This document shows positions 6,673 to 13,320 of a DNA stretch of 14,204 nt, piece after piece. The position numbers and the translations under genes were made by a program. The stretch is from Synergistaceae bacterium UBA5560 (lineage in GTDB: Bacteria > Synergistota > Synergistia > Synergistales > Aminiphilaceae), in assembly GCA_002425685.1 (NCBI GenBank), contig DIMS01000102.1:1-14204 (forward strand), written 5' to 3'. The notes beneath the pieces were generated by a model. The model did not search any database, was not told the origin of the DNA, and saw only the letters and a list, made by a program, of their open reading frames with translations. The first letter of the stretch is position 1, and each line of letters starts with the position of its first letter.

Positions 6673-9138
6673 ATGGACAAGGGGCATGACGGAACGACGC
6701 AGACGGCCCTGCACGGGCAGGTGGAGCGGATCACCTACGCAGACGACGCCGGGGGCTACGTGGTGGTCAAGGTGCGCGTGAAGGGGCGCTCGGATCTGGT
6801 GACGGTGGTGGGAGCGTTCCCCTGCCCTCGGCCGGGGGAGACGGTGCGCTTCGGCGGAACGTGGCAGTCCCATGCGAAGTACGGGGAGCAGTTTCGTGCG
6901 GACCGCATGGAGACCACCGCTCCCGCCACCGTCACGGGAATGGAGAAGTACCTCGGCTCCGGCCTCGTCAAGGGCATCGGACCGGTGATGGCGGGGCGAA
7001 TCGTGCGCGCCTTCGGCATGGACACGCTGGATGTCATCGAGGAAACTCCGGAGCGGCTTCTCGACATCGAAGGGATCGGGGAGAAGCGGCTTGCCCGCAT
7101 CACCGGGGCATGGGCGGAGCAGAAGGAGATCCGGAACGTCATGCTCTTTCTCCAGTCCCACGGGGTGAGCGCCGGGTTCGCCGTGAAGATCTTTCGCCAG
7201 TACGGCAACGCGGCCTTGGCGCTTCTGCGGGAGAACCCCTATCGCCTCGCCACGGACATCTGGGGGATCGGTTTTCTCACGGCGGACCGCATCGCCTCCC
7301 GCCTGGGATTTCTCGAGAACTCGCCGCTGCGCCTGGAGGCGGGGGTGCTGCACGTGCTGCACACGCTCGCCGACGAGGGACACGTCTATTGCCCTCGGGA
7401 CGTGCTGGTGAAGACCTGCCTGGACGTGCTGGGAGAGAAGCGCCGTAAGGACGAGGGCGTCGCGGGAGCGCCGGAGTCGCCCGGATCCGGCGCTGGTCCG
7501 GACGGGAGTGCGAGAGGGTGGCCGGAAGGAGTGTCCGCAGAGAGGGCGGAAGGCATGGACGGAGCGGATGCCGTCTCCGGAGAGGCGACAGCGGAGGACA
7601 TTCTCCGGGCCATCGCCGCCGCGACCGCGGCGAACCGGCTCGTGGTGGACGCGCACACTCCGGAAAGAGGCACGCCGGAGGAAGGTGCGCTTTCCGAGGA
7701 GTCGTCGTTTCCGCGGGAACTTTCCGCCAACGGCTGGGAGGAACCCGCCCCCGTGGTGTATCTCGTCAAGTATCACACCTGCGAGGAGGGCATCGCCGCA
7801 GGGTTGCTCGGCCTCTGCCGGTGCGGCGCGTCGCCGGAGGGGGAGTTCCCCCCCGCCGCCGTGGAGGCGGTGCTGCGGCGCCTGCCCATCACCTTGGCGG
7901 AGGCGCAGCGTGATGCCCTCCGAATGGCCCTCGGCTCCCGGGTGTCCATCATCACCGGAGGCCCCGGAACGGGAAAGACCACCATCCTCAAGGTCCTGCT
8001 CGAACTCTTCGCCGTCCGGGGACGGACCGTCCTGCTGGCGGCTCCCACGGGGCGGGCGGCGAAGCGGATGGCCGAGGCCACGGGGCGGGAGGCGAAGACC
8101 ATCCACCGGCTCCTCGAATACGCGCCCTCCAGGGGAGCCTTTTCCCGGAACGCCTCCCGGCCGCTGGAGTGCGATTTGCTCGTGGTGGACGAGGCGTCCA
8201 TGATCGACACGGTGCTCATGTACCACCTGGTCATGGCCGTGCCTCCCGGGACGTCCCTGTTGCTTGTGGGGGACATCCACCAGCTTCCCTCCGTGGGGGC
8301 GGGAAACGTTCTGTCCGATCTCATCCGCAGCGGGGCCTTTCCCGTGACCACCCTCACGGAGATCTTCCGCCAGGCCCGGGAGAGCCGCATTGTCCTGAAC
8401 GCCCACCGCATCAACGCGGGCAAAATGCCCCGAACGGAGAGCACCGGAGAGGAGCTGACGGACTTCTACTTCATCGAGAAGGAAGAGCCCGAACGGGTGG
8501 CGGACATCATCGTGGCTCTCGTGCGGAACCGGATTCCCCGGCGTTTCGGCCTCGATCCCGTGGAGGACGTCCAGGTGCTCACGCCCATGCACCGGGGGGT
8601 CGTGGGGGCGGGCAACCTCAACCTGGTGCTCCAGAAGGCCCTGAATCCCCGCTCCCTCGACGCCGAGGCGGGGTTTCTCCGGGGAGGGCGCGTCTTCGCC
8701 GAGGGAGACAAGGTGATGCAGATCCGGAACAACTACGACAAGGAGGTCTTCAACGGCGACATGGGGCGCATTGTCCGGCTGGACCGGGAGGAGCAGACCG
8801 TGACGGTCCGCGTGGAGGGGCGGGACGTACCCTACGATTTCTCCGAAATGGACGAGCTGGTGCACGCCTACGCCGTGTCGGTGCACAAGTCCCAGGGGTC
8901 GGAGTACCCCGCGGTGGTCATTCCGCTGCTCACCCAGCACTACATGCTGCTCCAGCGGAACCTTCTCTACACGGCGGTGACCCGGGGGAAAAAACTCGTC
9001 GTCCTCGTAGGTACCCGAAAAGCCCTGGCCATCGCGGTGCGGAACGACCGCCGGGAGAAGCGCTATTCCCTGCTGACAGAGCGGATCATGGCCGCCCGGA
9101 GCGGAGCGGTGTCACCGGCCCCTCCGCCGGGCCGGTGA
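6673..9138 (+). CDS. recD2: ATP-dependent 5'-3' DNA helicase RecD2
   Basis: RecD2 is an SF1B helicase that unwinds DNA 5' to 3' and acts in repair and fork maintenance without RecB or RecC. The 821-residue protein starts with the OB-like RecD2 N-domain (GQVERITYADDAGGYVVVKV), then helix-hairpin-helix segments at about 94-190 (GLVKGIGPVMAGRIV, DIEGIGEKRLARI). The motor follows: Walker A GGPGTGKT at 429-436, Walker B VVDEAS with D506/E507, HQLPSVGAGNVLSDL downstream, and VSVHKSQGSEYP at 735-746 for the late helicase motif. It is about 80 residues longer than usual RecD2. The extra length maps to two low-complexity stretches, about 259-303 and 328-358, between the HhH and motor domains. The ATG at 6673 follows AGGAAG at a rather long spacing of about 12. 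It is monocistronic, and its stop codon is inside an 11-bp hairpin. Function is confidently assigned from motifs. Confidence 0.96.
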   Translation: MDKGHDGTTQTALHGQVERITYADDAGGYVVVKVRVKGRSDLVTVVGAFPCPRPGETVRFGGTWQSHAKYGEQFRADRMETTAPATVTGMEKYLGSGLVKGIGPVMAGRIVRAFGMDTLDVIEETPERLLDIEGIGEKRLARITGAWAEQKEIRNVMLFLQSHGVSAGFAVKIFRQYGNAALALLRENPYRLATDIWGIGFLTADRIASRLGFLENSPLRLEAGVLHVLHTLADEGHVYCPRDVLVKTCLDVLGEKRRKDEGVAGAPESPGSGAGPDGSARGWPEGVSAERAEGMDGADAVSGEATAEDILRAIAAATAANRLVVDAHTPERGTPEEGALSEESSFPRELSANGWEEPAPVVYLVKYHTCEEGIAAGLLGLCRCGASPEGEFPPAAVEAVLRRLPITLAEAQRDALRMALGSRVSIITGGPGTGKTTILKVLLELFAVRGRTVLLAAPTGRAAKRMAEATGREAKTIHRLLEYAPSRGAFSRNASRPLECDLLVVDEASMIDTVLMYHLVMAVPPGTSLLLVGDIHQLPSVGAGNVLSDLIRSGAFPVTTLTEIFRQARESRIVLNAHRINAGKMPRTESTGEELTDFYFIEKEEPERVADIIVALVRNRIPRRFGLDPVEDVQVLTPMHRGVVGAGNLNLVLQKALNPRSLDAEAGFLRGGRVFAEGDKVMQIRNNYDKEVFNGDMGRIVRLDREEQTVTVRVEGRDVPYDFSEMDELVHAYAVSVHKSQGSEYPAVVIPLLTQHYMLLQRNLLYTAVTRGKKLVVLVGTRKALAIAVRNDRREKRYSLLTERIMAARSGAVSPAPPPGR

Positions 9139-9139
9139 C
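9111..9139 (+). terminator. Perfect 11-bp hairpin containing the recD2 stop codon
   Basis: GTCACCGGCCC (9111-9121) and GGGCCGGTGAC (9129-9139) form a perfect 11-bp stem with the 7-base loop CTCCGCC. The TGA stop (9136-9138) is in the 3' arm, so the last ten codons are constrained by the stem. GGGGCC follows, not a T-run. It is the strongest hairpin of this kind in the window and lies between convergent genes, so a terminator role, perhaps in both directions, is likely. Confidence 0.65.
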
Positions 9140-9180
9140 GGGGCCACCCTGTCGGGGCTCCGGGGTCCGTCCTGAAGAGG

Positions 9181-9235
9181 CCTCCGCGCTCCGCGGTACT
9201 CGACGGGACCGGGACCGGGAACGGAAACGCGGAGG
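9181..9235 (-). repeat. Inverted repeat in the recD2-nudC gap
   Basis: CCTCCGCG (9181-9188) and CGCGGAGG (9228-9235) are perfect 8-bp arms 39 bases apart, with GGGACC/GGGAAC-rich sequence between. It lies just downstream of the nudC stop on the minus strand. It could be part of a terminator or chance in GC-rich DNA. Confidence 0.3.
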
Positions 9236-9253
9236 AACATCCCCGGCGCGCTC

Positions 9254-10129
9254 CTATGTCCAGGGGACGCCCGCCCGTTTTTTCGGATCCTCGCCCATCT
9301 CCAGGAGGAAGGCGTCGATGAGGCGCCGGGAGATGCTCGACGGAGGCGGAAGGTCCGGAAGGTCCTCCGGGGAGAACCACCGGGCGTCCTCGATCTCCTT
9401 TTCGTCGATGCGGATCTCCCCCGATCCCCAGAGGGCGGTGAAGCCCACCATGAGGGAGTGGGGAAAGGGCCAGGGCTGGCTGGCGACGTAGCGGACGTCC
9501 TTCACGGCAACGTGGACTTCCTCGAAGACCTCCCGCGCCACGGCTTCCTCCAGGCTCTCTCCCGGTTCGACGAATCCAGCGAGGACGCTGTAGCGCCCCT
9601 TGGGGAAGTGGGGGCTTCTGCCCAGAAGCAGTTGGTTCTCCCGACGCACTGCCACGATGATCGCCGGGGAGACCGGAGGATAGGTCACGAAGGAGCAGGC
9701 CGGGCACTCCCGGGCGCGTTCCTTCGCGGAGTTTTGCATCGGACTGCCGCAACGCCCGCAGTAGAGGGTGTTCCGGGTCCAGTTCATGAGTTGGAAGGCC
9801 GTTCCCGCCAGGGAGAAGGCCCTCTCTCCGAGCAGTGCCCAGAGGGAGCGGAGGTCCTTCTGGAAAAGATCCCCGGGGATGGGGCAGTCCGGGGGAAGTT
9901 CTCCCCAGGCAAGGCGCCTTCCATCCGGAGGGTCGAAGTGCCCAGACCGGAGGAGTTCCCGGGCGAGGGGTGGTTCCTCTCCGAAGGGGAGAGCGGGCGT
10001 TGCCCCGGAGCAGAGGAGAATGTCGTTGCCCCGGAAGAGAAACCAGGTGGTCCCGGCGATGCCTCCGTCGCTTCCGTCGTCGGAGTGCACCGGATTCCGG
10101 TGGTTGCCGTGCGTATCGTCTGCCGTCAT
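9254..10129 (-). CDS. nudC: NAD(H) diphosphatase, NudC-type Nudix hydrolase
   Basis: NudC cleaves NAD(H) to NMN(H) and AMP, and in E. coli also removes NAD caps from RNA 5' ends. The 291-residue protein has the family order. A variable N-terminal domain comes first, then a zinc ribbon (C124, C127, C142, C145; YCGRCGSPM and ECPACS), then the Nudix domain with box G185....E191.......R199E200..E203E204. The NudC signature SQPWPFP is at 217-223. One oddity is that the usual Gly near the end of the Nudix box is H206 (REVFEEVHV); the metal-binding glutamates are intact. The ATG at 10129 has GGAGGG eight bases upstream; a TTG at 10216 in the same frame was rejected. A weak -10 (TAGAAT) lies at 10229-10234 on the minus strand. 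It is a single gene, convergent with recD2. Function is confidently assigned. Confidence 0.95.
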   Translation of the reverse strand: MTADDTHGNHRNPVHSDDGSDGGIAGTTWFLFRGNDILLCSGATPALPFGEEPPLARELLRSGHFDPPDGRRLAWGELPPDCPIPGDLFQKDLRSLWALLGERAFSLAGTAFQLMNWTRNTLYCGRCGSPMQNSAKERARECPACSFVTYPPVSPAIIVAVRRENQLLLGRSPHFPKGRYSVLAGFVEPGESLEEAVAREVFEEVHVAVKDVRYVASQPWPFPHSLMVGFTALWGSGEIRIDEKEIEDARWFSPEDLPDLPPPSSISRRLIDAFLLEMGEDPKKRAGVPWT

Positions 10130-10546
10130 GGGAAATCCCTCCGCAACGGGTCGGGCCGGCGCCGCCTTGGCTGTCTTGCCCGGTCTCCGGTCCGTCCCTG
10201 GACGTTTGTGTGACAAAGGACGGGTCTCATTCTACTCCTTTTCCGGCCCTTTGCCGGGGCGAACTCGAAGAAGAGCCATTCGTGCAGAGGAGAACAAACT
10301 GGGCCGGGGCAGGGCCGCAAAGGAGCGCGGCGGCGGGGAGACGACATTGTTTCGAGTCCGGCAGCGTGGGGGCGGAGTTTTCCTGGACGTGGTGGCGCGG
10401 GAGCGGAGCTTTTTACCGGCGGCACGGGGGGAACTTCTCTGGGTGCCAAAGGTGGATTTTTGTCGGGTTTAGTGGCGCGGCGCGCCTGTTCTGGACGTTG
10501 CGGCGCGGAGTGTGCGGCAGGGTCCGTTTTTTCGAAGGAGGTGCGC
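10130..10546. other. Divergent intergenic region between nudC and the transglutaminase-like gene
   Basis: About 415 bases with no supportable gene. On the minus strand TAGAAT at 10229-10234 is a weak -10 candidate for nudC, with no clear -35. On the plus strand I found no convincing promoter. AAGGAGGTG at 10535-10543 is the ribosome binding site of the next gene. Short frames here encode Arg/Pro-rich noise. Confidence 0.45.
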
Positions 10547-11449
10547 ATGATGGGGACGGCGGAGAAACCGGAAACGGCGGCGAAGAAAAGGCGGCACACC
10601 CTTTCCGGGGGTGTGTCGGGGAAAGGGCGGAAACGAGCCTGTCGGTACGGATGCGTCCGCGCCCGCTTGTGTGCGCTGCTTTCCCTTGTGCTGGGGCTCG
10701 TGCTCGCCTTTCTGCCCGGGGCCTTCGGAGAGGCGGATTCCTTCGCCGTGGCGTTGCGGACGACACTTCTGGAGAGGAAGACCTTCTTCCGTTATGAGGA
10801 AGGCGGCGCCGCCTTCGACCGGCGGAGCGTAGAGGCCGTCCGGGAGCAGGTGCTGCGCGCAGTGCCCGAATTCGACTATCTGGTGGAACGGTGGACCTTC
10901 CGGATTGTCCGGGGTGGTGGAAAGAGCGCGGTGGAGGTGCGCATCGACTACTGGGAGAGCCAGGAGCAGCGCGCTTTTGTGGTGCGTCGGGTCGGGGAGA
11001 TCCTCGCGGAGATCGTCACTCCGGAGATGGACGACTACGGGCGCATCGCCGCGGTGCACGACTTTATCGTTGCCACCGTGGACTACGACCGAACGCTGCG
11101 GTGCTTCACCGCCTACGACGCGCTTCGGGGGAAGGCGGTCTGCCACGGTTACGCCCTGCTCGCCTTCGAAATGTACCGTGCCCTCGGCTACGAGGTGCGG
11201 ATCATCTCCGGAGGCGACCACGCCTGGAACCTGATCCGGGTGGGCGGGGACTGGTACCACGTGGACACCACCTTCGACGATCCCACCTACGACTTTCAGG
11301 GGCATTTCACCTCCGAGGAGAAGCGGCGCATCGCCGGGGAGATCCGGAGGGAGTATCTGCTGCAGGACGACGCAACCATGCGACGGAGCGGCCATGTCTG
11401 GGACCGAAATGCCTTCCCCCCTGCTCCCGTTCCGTTCCCCGGTCCGTGA
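10547..11449 (+). CDS. Secreted or membrane-anchored transglutaminase-like (cysteine protease fold) protein
   Basis: A 300-residue protein with a transglutaminase-like domain at about 165-250. The likely catalytic triad is C199 (GKAVCHGYALL), H225 (GGDHAWNLI) and D240 (WYHVDTTFDDP). In bacteria this fold includes proteases, peptidases and amidases, often acting outside the cytoplasm; the substrate here is unknown. A long basic N-terminal stretch (about 40 residues, K/R-rich) precedes a hydrophobic segment at about 41-58 (ALLSLVLGLVLAFLPGAFG), so it is either a secreted protein with an unusually long n-region or a type II membrane protein facing the periplasm. The ATG at 10547 follows a near-perfect AAGGAGGTG; ATG 10550 is an alternative. 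It ends before a purine-rich tract. It is upstream of the pil cluster but separated by inverted repeats and a promoter, so co-transcription is unlikely. Confidence 0.88.
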   Translation: MMGTAEKPETAAKKRRHTLSGGVSGKGRKRACRYGCVRARLCALLSLVLGLVLAFLPGAFGEADSFAVALRTTLLERKTFFRYEEGGAAFDRRSVEAVREQVLRAVPEFDYLVERWTFRIVRGGGKSAVEVRIDYWESQEQRAFVVRRVGEILAEIVTPEMDDYGRIAAVHDFIVATVDYDRTLRCFTAYDALRGKAVCHGYALLAFEMYRALGYEVRIISGGDHAWNLIRVGGDWYHVDTTFDDPTYDFQGHFTSEEKRRIAGEIRREYLLQDDATMRRSGHVWDRNAFPPAPVPFPGP

Positions 11450-11498
11450 AGAAATGCGAAGAAGGAAAACGGAAATGGAAAGAGAAGAAAGGAAAGAG
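11412..11498 (+). other. Pyrimidine tract followed by purine tract around the transglutaminase-gene stop
   Basis: Positions 11412-11441 are nearly all pyrimidine and 11448-11498 nearly all purine (four pyrimidines in 51 by my reading). CCGTTCCGTTCC (11427-11438) can pair with GGAAAACGGAAATGG (11464-11478) if two A bulges and one G-U are allowed, placing the TGA stop (11447-11449) in the loop. A separate hairpin, GGCACGA (11522-11528) with TCGTGCC (11542-11548), follows. These may be 3'-end structures of the gene. Confidence 0.4.
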
Positions 11499-11603
11499 CA
11501 CGATCCGGAGAACGGAGGCGTGGCACGACGACGCTTCTCCATCGTGCCTCGGAAGACGAAGGCGTTCCAGCCCTGGAGACACCGATTGTTTCAAAAGGGA
11601 GCC

Positions 11604-11645
11604 GCGAAATAGACCGTTTTTTTTGAAAAAAATGGTCTATTTCGC
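11604..11645. repeat. 42-base near-perfect palindrome with T8/A7 core
   Basis: GCGAAATAGACC (11604-11615) and GGTCTATTTCGC (11634-11645) are perfect 12-bp arms. Between them lie G, eight T, G, seven A and T, which also pair, so nearly the whole 42 bases fold into one stem with a tiny loop. The block is AT-rich against a GC-rich background. Possible roles are a bidirectional terminator, a cruciform or a protein-binding site; sequence alone does not decide. Confidence 0.85.
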
Positions 11646-11677
11646 AAACGTGTCCTTGCCGTCCCAGGGACACGTTT
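11646..11677. terminator. Second inverted repeat abutting the palindrome
   Basis: AAACGTGTCC (11646-11655) and GGACACGTTT (11668-11677) are perfect 10-bp arms; T-G, T-A and G-C pairs extend the stem to 13 bp with loop CCGTCC. It starts directly after the 42-base palindrome. A-rich 5' and T-rich 3' ends make it look like a short bidirectional terminator insulating the pil promoter from upstream transcription. Confidence 0.55.
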
Positions 11678-11724
11678 CTCCACAGGGGTGTTTAACTCTT
11701 TTGAGATGTTTTCCGGTTCGCCTA

Positions 11725-11733
11725 TGCTATACT
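11725..11733 (+). promoter_or_regulatory. Extended -10 promoter of the pil cluster
   Basis: TGCTATACT (TG at 11725-11726, TATACT at 11728-11733) is a good extended -10 element, with transcription expected to start near 11740 and a leader of about 54 bases. No standard -35 lies 16-18 bases upstream. The same nine bases occur on the minus strand at 2252-2260. The only long intergenic gap before pilM is here. Confidence 0.6.
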
Positions 11734-11737
11734 CGTG

Positions 11738-11752
11738 TGCGGAGTTTCCGCA
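11738..11752 (+). promoter_or_regulatory. Operator-like hairpin at the pil transcription start
   Basis: TGCGGA (11738-11743) and TCCGCA (11747-11752) are perfect 6-bp arms with loop GTT, placed five bases after the -10 and so covering the expected start. It could be a repressor site or a 5'-terminal mRNA hairpin that protects the transcript. The repeat is seen; its role is inferred. Confidence 0.45.
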
Positions 11753-11793
11753 TCGCGACAGGCGGCGCCCCGCGCCCTGAGGGAGGTGGATCC

Positions 11794-12741
11794 GTGGCCC
11801 GTTCCTTCTTTGGTGGAAAGGAATCGAGAACGTCCCTGTCCATCGATGGGGACGGCCTGCGCTATCTCGAGATCGGGAGGCGCGGCGGAGCCTTTCGCGT
11901 GCTGTCGAACCTGATCCAGCCGCTTCCTCCGGGAACGGTGCAGCAGGAGCTGTTGGGAGATCCGACGAAGCTGCTTTCCGCCCTGGAGGAGTTGCGCGCC
12001 CGGAGAGGGCGCAGGTTCGTCCTTCCCGTTCACGTGGGACTCCCCTCCCGGGACGTGATGCTCCGGGTGGTGGAGCTGCCCAGGATGAATCCCGAGGACG
12101 CCCGGGAGGCGTTCCGGTGGGAGTTCGACAAGTATTTCCCCTTTTCCGTGACCGAGGCGGTGTACGACACGTGTCCCGTGGAGTATCCCGAGGAGGGGGG
12201 TGGCGAGAACATGAGGCTCCTCGTGGCCGCCGCTCGGCTGCGCCTGGTGGAGCTGCTCCTGGAGGCCTGCGAGAATGCGGGCATGTCCGTCGCGGGCGTG
12301 GAGCCTGCCCTCGCGGGGCTGTTGAGGACCTTCTCCGGGCCGATCCCCTCCGCCGAGGGGGGTTTTCTGTGTCTTTCCGTCGGGCGACTGAGCAGCCACG
12401 TCGTCGTGGGCTACCGGACCTCGGGCCTTCTCTTCCGTACGCTCCTCGTGGGGGCCGAGAGTTCCATGGGGTTCGACGAGGCGCTCCACTCCCTCGCCCG
12501 GGAGGTGGGGTCCACCATCACCTTTGCGGCGGGACAATTCCGGAACCTCGTCGTGGACCAGGTGCTCGTCTGCGGTACCGCCGTGACTCGGGAGAAGCCC
12601 CTGGCGTTTCTCGCGGAAGCACTTCCGCAGGTGGCCGTTCATCCCTTTTCCCTCTGGGATACCTGGGGTCTTGAAGAGCTGCCCGAGGAATCCGGCGGTT
12701 GGGAGACCGCCTTCGGCCTCGCGGTGAAGGATTTCGCATGA
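11794..12741 (+). CDS. pilM: PilM-like actin-fold pilus assembly protein
   Basis: Cytoplasmic 315-residue protein of the PilM/GspL-cytoplasmic type, which docks on the N-terminus of PilN at the inner membrane. Family features are LPRMNPEDAREAFRWEFDKY at 95-114, followed by FPFS (the conserved alpha-helical 'yipf' region), and the domain at about 190-262 (GFLCLSVGRLSSHVVV, then GFDEALHSLAREVGSTITFA and VLVCGTA). Compared with PilM, the N-terminal nucleotide loop is poor: SIDGDGLRYLEI instead of a GIDIGSSSVK-like motif. The second phosphate motif has S195 where Asp is usual, so ATP binding may be lost. It is somewhat shorter than the typical ~350 residues. The GTG at 11794 follows GGGAGGTGG. 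It is first in the cluster and overlaps pilN by ATGA. Likely PilM-like; a GspL-like role in a type II system is the alternative. Confidence 0.82.
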   Translation: MARSFFGGKESRTSLSIDGDGLRYLEIGRRGGAFRVLSNLIQPLPPGTVQQELLGDPTKLLSALEELRARRGRRFVLPVHVGLPSRDVMLRVVELPRMNPEDAREAFRWEFDKYFPFSVTEAVYDTCPVEYPEEGGGENMRLLVAAARLRLVELLLEACENAGMSVAGVEPALAGLLRTFSGPIPSAEGGFLCLSVGRLSSHVVVGYRTSGLLFRTLLVGAESSMGFDEALHSLAREVGSTITFAAGQFRNLVVDQVLVCGTAVTREKPLAFLAEALPQVAVHPFSLWDTWGLEELPEESGGWETAFGLAVKDFA

Positions 12742-13319
12742 GTGTTCGTTTCGATCTGAGGCCGGAGAAATATCGCAGCAAAGCCCAGAAGCGGCAGTCG
12801 GGGCGCCCCGGACTGGTGCTCGCTGTCCTTTTCGGGGTTTTTCTTGCTCTTGCCTTCGGAAACACGCTGCTCGGCTATTTCCGGCTGGAGTCCCTCAGGA
12901 ACGAGGCGGCCTCCGTCTCGGAACGGATGTTTTCCCTGGAGCGGCAGGCGAAGGAGCTTGATAGAGAGCTGCAGCGACTGCAGCAGCAGGAAAAACTCCA
13001 CGCGGAGGTACTCTCCATGGTGCGCGAGGACATTCCCTCCCTGGAATTCCTGGCGGCCCTCGAAGCATCTCTTCCCGGAACGGTGTGGGTGGACCGGATC
13101 TCCGTCCGGCCCGGGCGTGCGGAGGCCGAGGGATACGCCTATTCCGAAGGGGATGTGGTGGTCTTCGGCAATGCCCTGTCCAAGGCGACGGTGGTACGGG
13201 AGGTAAGTCTTCCCGTCACCAGCGGCGTTGTCCGGGACGGGCGGCGGTTCGTGCGTTTCAGTCTGTCCTGTTCGCTCGCCGACCTCGCCTCGCTGGGCGA
13301 TGCCTCCGGAGGGGAATGA
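12738..13319 (+). CDS. pilN: PilN-like inner-membrane pilus assembly protein
   Basis: A 193-residue bitopic membrane protein. A short cytoplasmic N-terminus (MSVRFDLRPEKYR) resembles a degenerate form of the INLLP PilM-binding motif. One membrane span lies at about 26-47 and a coiled coil at about 50-95 (LESLRNEAASVSERMFSLER onward). A ferredoxin-like periplasmic domain follows at about 100-180, with the PilN-type pattern of a helix (FLAALEASLP), then VWVDRISV and a strand-helix unit ending RRFVRFSLS. In type IV pili PilN binds PilM inside the cell and PilO in the periplasm. Its ATG overlaps the pilM stop (ATGA), so translation is coupled. pilO begins one base after its stop. Assigned from architecture and position; residue-level similarity to known PilN looks modest. 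Confidence 0.78.
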   Translation: MSVRFDLRPEKYRSKAQKRQSGRPGLVLAVLFGVFLALAFGNTLLGYFRLESLRNEAASVSERMFSLERQAKELDRELQRLQQQEKLHAEVLSMVREDIPSLEFLAALEASLPGTVWVDRISVRPGRAEAEGYAYSEGDVVVFGNALSKATVVREVSLPVTSGVVRDGRRFVRFSLSCSLADLASLGDASGGE

Positions 13320-13320
13320 G

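Noticed and set aside
5596..8940. A very long open frame on the minus strand (over 1,100 codons) across the hydrolase, the 87-residue gene region and recD2.
   Set aside because: It is antisense to two clearly identified genes, has Arg/Pro/His/Gly-rich noise composition and no domain. Long antisense frames are common in GC-rich coding DNA.
10130..10216. A 29-residue longer NudC starting at TTG 10216.
   Set aside because: TTG is a rare start with no ribosome binding site, whereas ATG 10129 has GGAGGG at ideal spacing.
6598..10259. The 13-mer CCCTTTGCCGGGG shared by the recD2 leader (6598-6610) and the nudC upstream region (10247-10259).
   Set aside because: One or a few 13-base matches are expected by chance in a window of this size and high GC.
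11394..11612. A 72-codon plus-strand frame after the transglutaminase-like gene.
   Set aside because: It overlaps the end of that gene, has no ribosome binding site and translates a purine-rich tract into Arg/Glu/Lys repeats.
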